64,000 nt of DNA, from NCBI RefSeq assembly GCF_009497895.1, contig NZ_CP033116.1:3162001-3226000 (forward strand). Direction: 5' to 3'. Positions 48,226 to 56,390 of the stretch are shown in pieces; position 1 is the stretch's first letter, and the number at the start of each line of letters is the position of its first letter. The position numbers were made by a program, and so were the translations under genes. The notes under the pieces were generated by a model. It made no database searches. It saw only the letters and a program-made list of their open reading frames with translations, and was not told the DNA's origin. Origin of the DNA: Halopseudomonas pelagia (GTDB lineage: Bacteria; Pseudomonadota; Gammaproteobacteria; Pseudomonadales; Pseudomonadaceae).

Positions 48226-50061
48226 TTACAGCGCCTGGTAACGCAAAGTCAGATAGCCAGCCCGGCCCTGTTGCTGATAGGTCGCGGCGGTCTCGTAGTC
48301 GGTGTCGAACAGGTTGCTGATGCGCGCCTGCAGGCGCCAGGTATCACTCAACTGATATTCCGAGCGCAGATCGACGGTGTTGTAGCCGGACAACTCGGTG
48401 GTATTGGCGGCGTTATCCCAGCGCCGGCCTTCCACGTGCAGGCTGGCACCCAGGCCGACTCGGCCGAACCGACGGTCCAGATCCAGATTGAATATCTGCT
48501 CGGCCCGCCGCGGCAACAGATAGCCCTGGCCTGCTCGGTTTGATTCGTTGGCCGGGTCCTGCAGGGTGAGATTGCTGCTCAGGTCCCACCCCAGTACTTG
48601 GCTGACCGCCGATAGCTCGACGCCGTTGATCACCGCCTTGTCGATATTCTGCGCGCGCAAACCAGCGCCTTGATTGAAGTAGGCGATCAGATCGTCGATC
48701 TCGTTGCGGTACACCGCTACCGCCCAGCTGCCCCAGGCGTGCGCGCCATCCAGACCCAGTTCAAGGCTGCGCGAGGTTTCCTCGGAAATAGCCGGATTGC
48801 CAAAGCTGGGATGATAGAGCTGGTTGAAGGTCGGCGCCTTGAATGCGGTGCCGTAGCTGGCGCTGGCACGCAGGCTATCGCTGATGCTGTAGCCATAGCC
48901 GATGCTGCCGGTGTTGTAGGTGCCGTGCTGCTCGTTGTCGTCATGGCGAGCGCTGAGTTGCAGTTCGTGCCGCCCCAGCTGCGCCAGGTATTGGGCGTAG
49001 GCGCCGTGGTTATCGCGGCTGTCTTCGGCAAAATCAGTGCTGCCGTTGACCGAGTCCTGCAACAGGTCATAGCCCAGTGTCAGCACCTGCCCGGGCTTGA
49101 GCTGAACATCGTTTTGCCAGCTGAAGCTATCGCGACGGGTATCAATCCGCGTGTTGAATACATTGCCGTTGAAGGTATCGACTTTGTCTTCGCTGCGCCC
49201 TGCCTGCAGCGTCACCAGCCAGGGATCGGTCGGGGTAAAGCGCGCGCGCAAGCCGTGGGTACGCAGCAGATTGTCAGCGTTGGCCTTGAAGCCGGAGTCG
49301 TAATCATTGTGTGAACGCACCTCGATGACATGGCCATCCAGCTCCAGGCCATTATCGAAGCGATAGCCGGCGGTCATGTTCGCCGACCACTCGCGATAGC
49401 CGTCGTTATCCGGCTCAGGCGACGGCGCGCGCGGCCGCGCGTCAATACCCCGCGTACCCATGCTGGTCGCGCCCAGGTTGTACCAGGCGTTGCCCAGCCC
49501 GCCGGACACGCCGGCGCTACCCGCGTGATAGTTACGGCTACCGGCGGTGGCCGAAGCCCAGGGCTTGGCGCCCTGTTGCTCACCGCGACGGGTAAAGATC
49601 TGAATCACACCGCCTATGGCTTCGGAGCCATACAGGCTGGAGCGCGGGCCGCGCACCACTTCGATGCGTTCGATCTGCTCTACCGGCAAGTTCTGCAGGG
49701 CCACATCGCCGGTGGTCGCCGAACCCAGGCGTATGCCGTCGATCAACACCAGTACATGATTGCTGTTGGTACCGCGAATACCCAGCGCCTCGTTCTTGCC
49801 ATGGCCGCCGGTATTGGTGATGTTGATGCCCGGCACCCGGCGCAGCAATTGCGCCACGCTGGTCGCTTGCAAGCGCTCAATCTCCGCGCGCTCGATTACG
49901 CTGACCGAGGCGATGCCCTGGCTGGCGGACAAGGAGGAACGCGTGGCGGTGACCACCTGATCATTCAAGCTGACGGAGTTGGCGAAGGAGAACGAGGACA
50001 GGCCCATGCAGGCCACCGCTACAGAAGCGGGAAAAGAACTGATAATGCGGTTACTGGACAT
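48226..50061 (-). CDS. btuB: TonB-dependent cobalamin receptor
   Basis: A 611-residue outer-membrane protein. A signal peptide (about 1-26), a TonB-box-like DQVVTATR, the plug domain with VAQLLRRVPGINI and VLVLIDGIRLGS, and a 22-strand-type barrel ending in AGYLTLRYQAL are present. The last residue is Leu, not the usual aromatic. The start at ATG 50061 follows a weak GGAG; upstream frame belongs to the riboswitch leader. It is the first gene of the cobalamin operon. Confidence 0.93.
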   Translation of the reverse strand: MSSNRIISSFPASVAVACMGLSSFSFANSVSLNDQVVTATRSSLSASQGIASVSVIERAEIERLQATSVAQLLRRVPGINITNTGGHGKNEALGIRGTNSNHVLVLIDGIRLGSATTGDVALQNLPVEQIERIEVVRGPRSSLYGSEAIGGVIQIFTRRGEQQGAKPWASATAGSRNYHAGSAGVSGGLGNAWYNLGATSMGTRGIDARPRAPSPEPDNDGYREWSANMTAGYRFDNGLELDGHVIEVRSHNDYDSGFKANADNLLRTHGLRARFTPTDPWLVTLQAGRSEDKVDTFNGNVFNTRIDTRRDSFSWQNDVQLKPGQVLTLGYDLLQDSVNGSTDFAEDSRDNHGAYAQYLAQLGRHELQLSARHDDNEQHGTYNTGSIGYGYSISDSLRASASYGTAFKAPTFNQLYHPSFGNPAISEETSRSLELGLDGAHAWGSWAVAVYRNEIDDLIAYFNQGAGLRAQNIDKAVINGVELSAVSQVLGWDLSSNLTLQDPANESNRAGQGYLLPRRAEQIFNLDLDRRFGRVGLGASLHVEGRRWDNAANTTELSGYNTVDLRSEYQLSDTWRLQARISNLFDTDYETAATYQQQGRAGYLTLRYQAL

Positions 50062-50194
50062 GCGATTTCTGGCTCCGTCGTACCTACCCGTACGACACTG
50101 CTGAGAGGTAGCAGTCGGCGAAGCAAAAGGCAGACGGATCCGGCACAGCAGGAGACCGCACACCCGCAAAGCCCGCCGCTCTGCTGTGATATGC

Positions 50195-50385
50195 GTCAGG
50201 CCGGTCTCCGGGCTTGCGAGCGGATCCAATGATCCCGTCACCGCACCTTCCCATGCCGTTGGCACAGTGGTGTATGGCGGTGACGTGCCAGCCGATTCAC
50301 ATCGACTGACGCTCGCTTACCGTTGCGGGGGCAGCGCCGGAATTGTCTGCAACTGGCAGACGCACCGGCTTCCCAGTTTCACCCG
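50195..50385 (-). ncRNA. cobalamin riboswitch upstream of btuB
   Basis: On the minus strand the leader carries, in order, GAAACTGGGAAGCCGGTG (50380-50363), the conserved core GCTGCCCCCGCAACGGTAAGC (about 50335-50315), a middle arm with CACCACTGTGCC (about 50272-50261), and the B12 box AAGCCCGGAGACCGGCCT (50215-50198). This is the standard cobalamin aptamer. Downstream, an 8-bp stem (50144-50151 with 50181-50188) and a 7-bp stem just before the btuB ribosome site (50077-50083 with 50090-50096) could form the expression platform; no T-run terminator is seen, so control may be at translation start. Confidence 0.95.
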
Positions 50386-50421
50386 CTGATTAGGCATCAG
50401 CGGGCACCTGAAGCGGGGTGA

Positions 50422-50450
50422 AGATTAGTGATTTTGTAACAAAGCGTCAA
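50422..50450 (-). promoter_or_regulatory. sigma-70 type promoter of the btuB/cob operon
   Basis: TTGACG (50450-50445) and TAATCT (50427-50422) are separated by exactly 17 bases on the minus strand. Transcription would begin near 50415, about 30 bases before the riboswitch aptamer. A perfect 9-bp stem (50382-50390 with 50396-50404) lies at the 5' end of the resulting RNA. Confidence 0.65.
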
Positions 50451-50487
50451 CGCATTCTTGCCCTGCATCTGCCCAGCAGTTGCCAGA

Positions 50488-51288
50488 TCAAGCCGAGACA
50501 GCCGCCTCGACCTTGCGCTGTTTTTCATACAAAAAGCGCAGCACGGCCTGGCGGTACTGGTTGTATTTTGGGTTGTCTGCCAGCGCGATCCTGTCACGCG
50601 GACGCGGCAAATCTATGTCCAGAATTTCACCGATAGTTGCCGACGGCCCATTGGTCATCATCACGATACGGTCGGACAGCAGCACCGCCTCATCCACATC
50701 GTGAGTGATCATGATCACGGTATTTTTCAGGTCGTTCTGGATGCGCATGACTTCGTCCTGCAGGTGGGCGCGGGTCAATGCATCCAGCGCGCCGAAGGGC
50801 TCATCCAGCAACAGCACCTTGGGTTCCATGGCCAATGCGCGGGCGATACCGACACGCTGCTTCATGCCGCCGGAGATTTCGCTCGGCAGTTTGTCCAGCG
50901 CGTGGCTCATATGCACCATGTTCAAATTGTGCCGCACCCATTCGTCCTTTTCCTTGGCGTTCTTGCTGCGCCAGACCTTGTTCACCGCGATGGCGACGTT
51001 CTGATACACCGTCAGCCAGGGCAGCAGGGAATGATTCTGGAATACCATGCTACGGTCCGGGCCTGGATCGCTGACTTCCTTGCCATCCAGAATCACCGCG
51101 CCGGAGGTGGAATCCATCAGGCCGGCCACGATATTCAGCACTGTGGACTTGCCGCAGCCGGAGTGGCCGATGATGGAAATGTATTCGCCCCGCGCCACAC
51201 TCAGGTTGATATCCACCAGCACCTCGGTGGACATCTTGCCGGTGGTGAAGGTCTTGGAGACTTTTTCGATATTCAGATAACGACTCAT
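50488..51288 (-). CDS. nrtD: nitrate ABC transporter ATP-binding protein
   Basis: A 266-residue ABC ATPase of the nitrate/sulfonate/taurine group. Walker A is GHSGCGKST near 40-48, the signature is EISGGMKQR, and Walker B is VLLLDEPFGALD. ATG 51288 has AAGGAG 6 bases upstream. It powers nitrate import with the NrtB permease and NrtA binding protein. It starts 10 bases after nrtB and ends the operon. A single ATPase without the fused NrtC form is present. Confidence 0.9.
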   Translation of the reverse strand: MSRYLNIEKVSKTFTTGKMSTEVLVDINLSVARGEYISIIGHSGCGKSTVLNIVAGLMDSTSGAVILDGKEVSDPGPDRSMVFQNHSLLPWLTVYQNVAIAVNKVWRSKNAKEKDEWVRHNLNMVHMSHALDKLPSEISGGMKQRVGIARALAMEPKVLLLDEPFGALDALTRAHLQDEVMRIQNDLKNTVIMITHDVDEAVLLSDRIVMMTNGPSATIGEILDIDLPRPRDRIALADNPKYNQYRQAVLRFLYEKQRKVEAAVSA

Positions 51289-51298
51289 ATGCTGCTCC

Positions 51299-52174
51299 TT
51301 AACTGGCTGAGGTGCCGCGGGTAACCAGGCGACCAATCCAGGCCACCAGGCGATCCAGGAAGAATCCCACCACGCCGACGTAGATCAGGGCCAGGATGAT
51401 GTCGCTGATCAGCGACGCGTTCCACGCATCCCAGATAAAGAAACCTATGCCTACGCCGCCAATCAGCATTTCCGCTGCGACGATCGCCAGCCAGGACAGA
51501 CCCACACCGATACGCAACCCGGAGAAGATATAGGGCGCGGCCGCAGGCAACATGATCTTGCCGAAGTACTCGAATCCATTCAGCCGCAGCACCCGGGCAA
51601 CGTTGCGGTAATCTTCTGGGATATTGCGCACGCCCACCGAGGTATTGATGATGATCGGCCAGATCGCGGTGATGAAGATGACGAAGATCGCCGAGGGGTT
51701 ACTGTCCTGAAAACCCGCCAGTGACAGCGGCAGCCAGGCCAGCGGCGGCACGGTACGCAGCACCTGGAACACCGGATCCAGACCGCGCATGGCCCAGGTC
51801 GACTGCCCGACCAGCACACCCAGACTGATGCCCACCACCACCGCGAGCATATAGCCGTAGGCAACCCGCTCAAGGCTGGCGAGAATCTGCCAGGCCATGC
51901 CCACATCGTTGCCGCCATTGTCATAGAACGGGTCGATGATCAGCTCCCAGGTATCGGTCACCACCTGGGTAGGCGGCGGCAACGCGCTACCTTCCATGGA
52001 ACAGAGCATCTGCCAGATGATCAGCAGCACCGCGGTGAAGATCAGCGGTGGCAGCACCTGGCGCATGAAAATCCCCCCGTAATGCTGCAGCCAGGCCGGC
52101 AGTTCGACGTTATGCCGCGGGTCCGGCTTTAGCTCCAGCGCATTAGCGGCATCAATCTTTACATTGGCGTTCAT
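51299..52174 (-). CDS. nrtB: nitrate ABC transporter permease
   Basis: A 291-residue permease with about six membrane helices. The EAA-type loop that contacts the ATPase is visible (RVLRLNGFEYFGKIMLPAAA, near 195-215). GAGGGG lies 7 bases before ATG 52174, so an earlier in-frame start is not used. It is 32 bases after nrtA. Confidence 0.9.
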   Translation of the reverse strand: MNANVKIDAANALELKPDPRHNVELPAWLQHYGGIFMRQVLPPLIFTAVLLIIWQMLCSMEGSALPPPTQVVTDTWELIIDPFYDNGGNDVGMAWQILASLERVAYGYMLAVVVGISLGVLVGQSTWAMRGLDPVFQVLRTVPPLAWLPLSLAGFQDSNPSAIFVIFITAIWPIIINTSVGVRNIPEDYRNVARVLRLNGFEYFGKIMLPAAAPYIFSGLRIGVGLSWLAIVAAEMLIGGVGIGFFIWDAWNASLISDIILALIYVGVVGFFLDRLVAWIGRLVTRGTSAS

Positions 52175-52206
52175 GGGCAAGCCCCTCATTGAATCTGACG
52201 TCATGT

Positions 52207-53541
52207 TCAGCTCATGGCCTTGATAGCCAGGCTATCCAGGTAGGCCATGGGGTTTTCCGGGTCGAAGGTCTTGCCATCGAAAAAGGTTTCGACGCCACGG
52301 GACGTGGACGTGGGGATCTGCTCCGCCGGTACGCCAAGGCTGGTCGCGGCTGCCCGCCAGAGATCCTCGCGGTTGACCTTGTCGACCAGCGCGTCCATGT
52401 CCAGATCCTGCGGCAGATAACCCCAGCGGATATCTTCGGTGATAAACCACTTGTCATGGCTCTTGTACGGATAAGAGGCGTTGTCCTTCCAATAGCGCAT
52501 CTGGTTGTCGCTGTTCTCGACCACCTTGCCGTTGCCGTAGTCGAAGTTGCCCTTCATGCGTTCAACCACGTCGTTGAACGGTGCATTGATCCAGCGGCGC
52601 TTGGAGCAGATCTTCGCCACTTCTTCGCGGTTGGCCGGGTCTTCGCAGAACATCTGCGCTTCCATCACCGCCTTGATCAATGCCTGGGCGGCATTGGGGT
52701 TGGCATCTACCCAGTCGGCGCGCATGCCCAGCGCCTTCTCCGGGTGGTTATGCCACAACTCGCTGGTGGTCAGCGCGGTATAGCCGATCTTCTGGTTGAT
52801 CAACTGCTCGTTCCACGGCTCGCAGACGCAGAAGGTATCCATGCTGCCGACCTTCATGTTGGCGACCATCTGCGCCGGGGGCACGACGATGGTGGAAATG
52901 TCGCTGTTCGGATCGATGCCGCCCGCTGCCAGCCAATAGCGCATCCACAGATCATGAGTACCGCCGGGAAAGGTCATTGCTGCGCTGACCGGCTTGCCAG
53001 TGGCTTTTTTCGCCTCAAGCGCCGCCTTGAATGGCTGGCTGTCCACGCCCAGCTTCAGGTTTGCGTATTCCTGCCCTACCGATATGCACTGCCCGCCCAG
53101 ATTCAGACGGGCGAGAATATACATGGGCGTGGGGATATTGTTCGCGGTCATCGCCCCGGTGGTGATCAGATACGGCATGGGCGTGAGGATGTGTGCGCCG
53201 TCGATGCCGTTACGCGCCGAGCCCAGCACCAGATTGTCCCGCGTGGTGCCCCAGGAAGACTGCTTGAGCACCTCTACATCGGTCATGCCGTGCTTGGCGA
53301 AGAAGCCTTTTTCATCGGCTACAAACAGCGGCGCCGCGTCAGTCAGAGCAATAAAGCCCAATTTCGCCTTGGTGGTTTCCACCCCATCGCTGCCGGCGGC
53401 CCAAGCCGCTGTGCGCATGCCAGGCGGCAAGGAACTGAACAGCGCAGCACCACTGACAGCCGCTATGGAGTACTTGAGAAAGTCCCGACGCTTGATCATG
53501 CTCGGAGCGCCTTTGGCGTCCTTGGTGGTGTTGTCATCCAT
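52207..53541 (-). CDS. nrtA: nitrate-binding protein of the NrtABD transporter, Tat-exported
   Basis: A 444-residue solute-binding protein. Its N-terminus carries a twin-arginine motif RRDFLKYS at about 18-25, followed by a hydrophobic stretch ending AWAAG, so it should be exported folded by Tat. The NrtA/CmpA fold is indicated by LGFIALTDAAPLFVADEKGFF and MRYWLAAGGIDPNSD. Nitrate is the likely ligand given nasR and its leader upstream; nitrite or bicarbonate binding is not excluded. AGGGGA precedes the ATG. Confidence 0.92.
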   Translation of the reverse strand: MDDNTTKDAKGAPSMIKRRDFLKYSIAAVSGAALFSSLPPGMRTAAWAAGSDGVETTKAKLGFIALTDAAPLFVADEKGFFAKHGMTDVEVLKQSSWGTTRDNLVLGSARNGIDGAHILTPMPYLITTGAMTANNIPTPMYILARLNLGGQCISVGQEYANLKLGVDSQPFKAALEAKKATGKPVSAAMTFPGGTHDLWMRYWLAAGGIDPNSDISTIVVPPAQMVANMKVGSMDTFCVCEPWNEQLINQKIGYTALTTSELWHNHPEKALGMRADWVDANPNAAQALIKAVMEAQMFCEDPANREEVAKICSKRRWINAPFNDVVERMKGNFDYGNGKVVENSDNQMRYWKDNASYPYKSHDKWFITEDIRWGYLPQDLDMDALVDKVNREDLWRAAATSLGVPAEQIPTSTSRGVETFFDGKTFDPENPMAYLDSLAIKAMS

Positions 53542-53563
53542 TGCTCAATCCCCTGAAAAAAGC

Positions 53564-53625
53564 ACAAAAAAAACGGCGTACACGCAGGTTTCGATAAATA
53601 GCTCGAAACTCGGGTGGACGCCGTT
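53564..53625 (-). terminator. intrinsic terminator in the nrtA leader (attenuator)
   Basis: An 8-bp stem (53572-53579 with 53618-53625) encloses a second 7-bp stem (53588-53594 with 53603-53609). Eight T's follow on the minus strand, 24 bases before the nrtA start. It lies between promoter and gene, as in NasR-controlled nas leaders, so read-through should need antitermination. Confidence 0.88.
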
Positions 53626-53639
53626 GCCCATATTCATAT

Positions 53640-53668
53640 GTAGAGGCCAGTCGATAACTCAGGCCTAC
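53640..53668 (-). promoter_or_regulatory. leader hairpin, probable NasR (ANTAR) target
   Basis: On the minus strand GTAGGCC (53668-53662) pairs with GGCC-TC-TAC (53648-53640), with a short inner stem and loop. It begins about at the predicted transcription start and precedes the attenuator by 14 bases. ANTAR proteins bind tandem small hairpins with six-base loops; the second hairpin would be the one inside the terminator. The exact loop pattern was not confirmed. Confidence 0.5.
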
Positions 53669-53674
53669 CGGTAT

Positions 53675-53693
53675 AAAGCAGAATGCGTGCCAA
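53675..53693 (-). promoter_or_regulatory. sigma-54 type promoter of nrtABD
   Basis: Minus strand TTGGCACGCATTCTGCTTT has GG and GC exactly 10 bases apart, the -24/-12 pattern of sigma-54 promoters. Transcription would start near 53666, just upstream of the leader hairpins. This suggests NtrC control under nitrogen limitation; NtrC sites in 53694-53850 were not convincing. Confidence 0.7.
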
Positions 53694-53850
53694 AAATCTG
53701 AATCATTGCAAAAACAAAGACTTCTGGTTATCGAAGAGGTTGATGGCTGGGCTAGTCGCTGAAAGTGCCGGGGCGCTCGCACAGTAACGGGGCGAGCGGG
53801 TTGCGAATGCGCTGAGCAGGTGCGTTTCGGTGGCGGGGAGCACCGTGCAA

Positions 53851-55122
53851 TCAGAGCTTCGCTTTGCCCTGCAGCAGCTCGGCGTAATTGAGCAGATGCT
53901 GCGCCACATCAGCCAGTCGCTGGCTGCGCTCCATGGCCGCGTTCTGCAACATGCGATAGGCCGCGTCTTCGGTGAGCCCGTGCTGCTTCATCAACAGCGC
54001 CTTGGCGCGATCAATCAGCTTGCGCTCGTTCAACGACCGGCGGGCCTCTTCAAGCTCGACGCCTAACGCCTGCAAACGCAGGTTCTGGGCATGCAACACA
54101 TCCATCACCGAGCGATTGAGCTGGCCTCCCAGGGAATCCGACGCATCCAGATCGGTTGACTGCAGATTGAAAACCCGGGTGGCCAAGAGGCTGGCGTCTT
54201 CATCAAGGCTAGCCAGGCGTTTCAACAACGCTCGATGGTTATCCAGATCCGATTGGGCTTGAAGGATCTTGCGCTGACACTGGCTGTGCAGGTGCTCGGT
54301 CATCTGATCTTCGAGTTGTTTCATCACATCAATGCGTTGGCTGGCCAGCTCGAACCAGATCTCCGCCAGCGCAGGGGCAATGGGTGACGCCTGCGAAGAG
54401 CGCAGGGCAACCTGCCTAAGTCTAGCCAACTCCACGACCGTCTGATCAGCGCGTAAGTTGCGCCATAGCCGGCGCAGGCCCGGCTCTGCATAGTCATTGA
54501 AAATCTCGAAGCAGCGCTTTTGCGCGTCCTCCAGAAAGCGCAGATGCGCCTGCGCTGCAGGATCGAAATAGCCCAGCGTGAAACCGGCAACCCCCGCCGC
54601 CCGCTCCTGCCCAGCCAGCTCCTTGCCCTGCATAAAGTTGAATAGCGCCACCAGATGGCGGGTAATTTGCGGATCGACGGCCGTATCGGCTGCCTCGAAC
54701 ACCACATTCAACAGCCCTTTGATAGGCCGGCTAAAGGCGCGGGTCGCGTCCATGGGCAGAATCTGCAGCAAGCGAATCCGCCGGCGTAATTCCGCGAAAC
54801 TCTCGAAATAGTGCAGTACATAAGCGATATGGTTGAACAGCCGCGCCTTGTCAGCCCCGCAGCCAGATTCCAGATCAATGCGGGCGAAGCACTCAACTAC
54901 CTGTTGCTGCATGCGCTGGCTATCTGCAGTCAGGTCGTCGAGGCCTGCGCGATAACGCTCCTCGTGGCTGCCCAGATAAATATTCGAGAAGCCGCGCTCG
55001 CGTTGCAGTGCATGGATCAAACGGCCGATGCAGCCGACCAGTTCGCAGGTCAGCTCCAGACTGCGTAGACCCTGCATTTCGCTACGCCGGGCGGCGAGCA
55101 TGAAATCCAACGCACTCGCCAT
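53851..55122 (-). CDS. nasR: nitrate-responsive antiterminator with NIT and ANTAR domains
   Basis: A 423-residue protein. Residues about 30-290 are a NIT domain, the four-helix nitrate/nitrite sensor (LIHALQRERGFSNIYLGS). Residues about 350-415 are an ANTAR RNA-binding domain (LNERKLIDRAKALLMKQHGLTEDAAYRMLQNAAME). In Klebsiella NasR binds leader RNA when nitrate is present and lets polymerase pass a terminator. The same leader lies just downstream before nrtA. The gene is read in the same direction as nrtABD. Confidence 0.93.
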   Translation of the reverse strand: MASALDFMLAARRSEMQGLRSLELTCELVGCIGRLIHALQRERGFSNIYLGSHEERYRAGLDDLTADSQRMQQQVVECFARIDLESGCGADKARLFNHIAYVLHYFESFAELRRRIRLLQILPMDATRAFSRPIKGLLNVVFEAADTAVDPQITRHLVALFNFMQGKELAGQERAAGVAGFTLGYFDPAAQAHLRFLEDAQKRCFEIFNDYAEPGLRRLWRNLRADQTVVELARLRQVALRSSQASPIAPALAEIWFELASQRIDVMKQLEDQMTEHLHSQCQRKILQAQSDLDNHRALLKRLASLDEDASLLATRVFNLQSTDLDASDSLGGQLNRSVMDVLHAQNLRLQALGVELEEARRSLNERKLIDRAKALLMKQHGLTEDAAYRMLQNAAMERSQRLADVAQHLLNYAELLQGKAKL

Positions 55123-55229
55123 GACTGCCCTCCAGATGACGCGGTTAAGCTGCTAAGACCTCAGGTTAAACAAGGCAATTTTCATGCCTGAAGAAGGGGC
55201 CCAAAGAAGAGGGATCGGTTTCGGCTCTG

Positions 55230-56390
55230 TCAGCGATCGGCGGCGGAGCCCGGGGCGGGCCGACCGAGAATATGAAAGCGCTGTTCGACACCGGACTGAT
55301 CGTAACTGCGCGCCAAAGTCTGCTGAATAAATGCCTGCGAGGCGCTGCCCGCCTCTTCCAGTTGTGCGCGCAGCTGTTCACGCAGTGCTACCTGACTGGC
55401 GAGCAACTCATCACTGACCTGCTGCTGCTTCTCATCGCGCAACAGCATCTCTTCAGCCTTGAGCAGGGCAAAATCGGTGATCACAATGGTGCCTGCGGCC
55501 GTGACAAAAGCCACTCCACCGGCCACCAGCGCTCCGGGACCAGTGGGCGCGGTAACCGCCGCCGCGCTGCCGCCAGCCGTAATCGCCAAGGCCATGCGTG
55601 GCGCCAACCGCACGGCAAAGCCCGCCAATACGCGACGGGCCGCCTGCATGGATGAAAGCGCCATCAGCCTCGGCACCAGCGCGCGGCGCGCCAGCAATAC
55701 AAAGGCGCCGGTGCCAGCCACCATGGACGCCTGGGAACTGACTCGCCAGCGTTGGCGGTCCGCCTCTGTCGGGCTGAAGCCGCGCTGCAACGCAGCATCG
55801 ACGTTCAGATTAAACTCAATCGCTCTTTCTCTGGCAGGCGCAGTAGGCTGCTGCTGGGCATAGATACCCAGCAACTGTCGGCGCACTACATCTGCCTGCT
55901 CCGCCAACACCCGGGAAAGTTCGGTATCGAGTTCGGACTCCAGCGCCGCTAGCCTGGCGTCCAATCCCGACTGCTTCAGTAAGTGAGTATTCAGGCGCCG
56001 TTGCAGATAGTCATCCAGATCCCCGCTCAGCGCATAGTAAAGACGACTGTAGGAACCGGGCATCGAATAATACCAGTCGAGATAACCGGGCAACGCCTGA
56101 TGTGCCAACGCGAAACTGTCATCCAGCCAGCGGTCCAGCCACTGCTGAATATACCTGTCCGCATGGCGGCGTTGCTGAGTGCTGAGGCGCGACAGGTCCG
56201 TGTTGAACCGGCTCAGGGTAGCGCCGTCGAGGATCAGTTGCTGATCGTTGATCAGCACCGCAAACAGCTGATTGTCGCTGGCCCGCTCCTGCAGCAAACG
56301 CACGCCCGCAGTCAGGCCGGCGAATAGCAGTGCTACCATCACCAGCATGGCCAGCGGTTTGGCCCAACGGCTTGCATAAAGGCGTTTCAT
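55230..56390 (-). CDS. membrane protein of unknown function (pair member B)
   Basis: A 386-residue protein. An N-terminal helix (about 12-32) is followed by a soluble helical region of about 190 residues rich in R, L and Q, with DWYYSMPGSYSRLYYAL near 105-121. A glycine/alanine-rich double membrane hairpin at about 240-310 comes next (GGSAAAVTAPTGPGALVAGG), then a helical coiled segment. I recognise no domain. Its ATG overlaps the stop of the gene upstream (ATGA), so the two are translationally coupled. It ends 107 bases before the nasR start. Confidence 0.7.
   Translation of the reverse strand: MKRLYASRWAKPLAMLVMVALLFAGLTAGVRLLQERASDNQLFAVLINDQQLILDGATLSRFNTDLSRLSTQQRRHADRYIQQWLDRWLDDSFALAHQALPGYLDWYYSMPGSYSRLYYALSGDLDDYLQRRLNTHLLKQSGLDARLAALESELDTELSRVLAEQADVVRRQLLGIYAQQQPTAPARERAIEFNLNVDAALQRGFSPTEADRQRWRVSSQASMVAGTGAFVLLARRALVPRLMALSSMQAARRVLAGFAVRLAPRMALAITAGGSAAAVTAPTGPGALVAGGVAFVTAAGTIVITDFALLKAEEMLLRDEKQQQVSDELLASQVALREQLRAQLEEAGSASQAFIQQTLARSYDQSGVEQRFHILGRPAPGSAADR

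Noticed and set aside
52189-53556. 455-codon open frame opposite nrtA
   Set aside because: Antisense to nrtA, has no domain or start signal, and its composition is that of a reverse translation.
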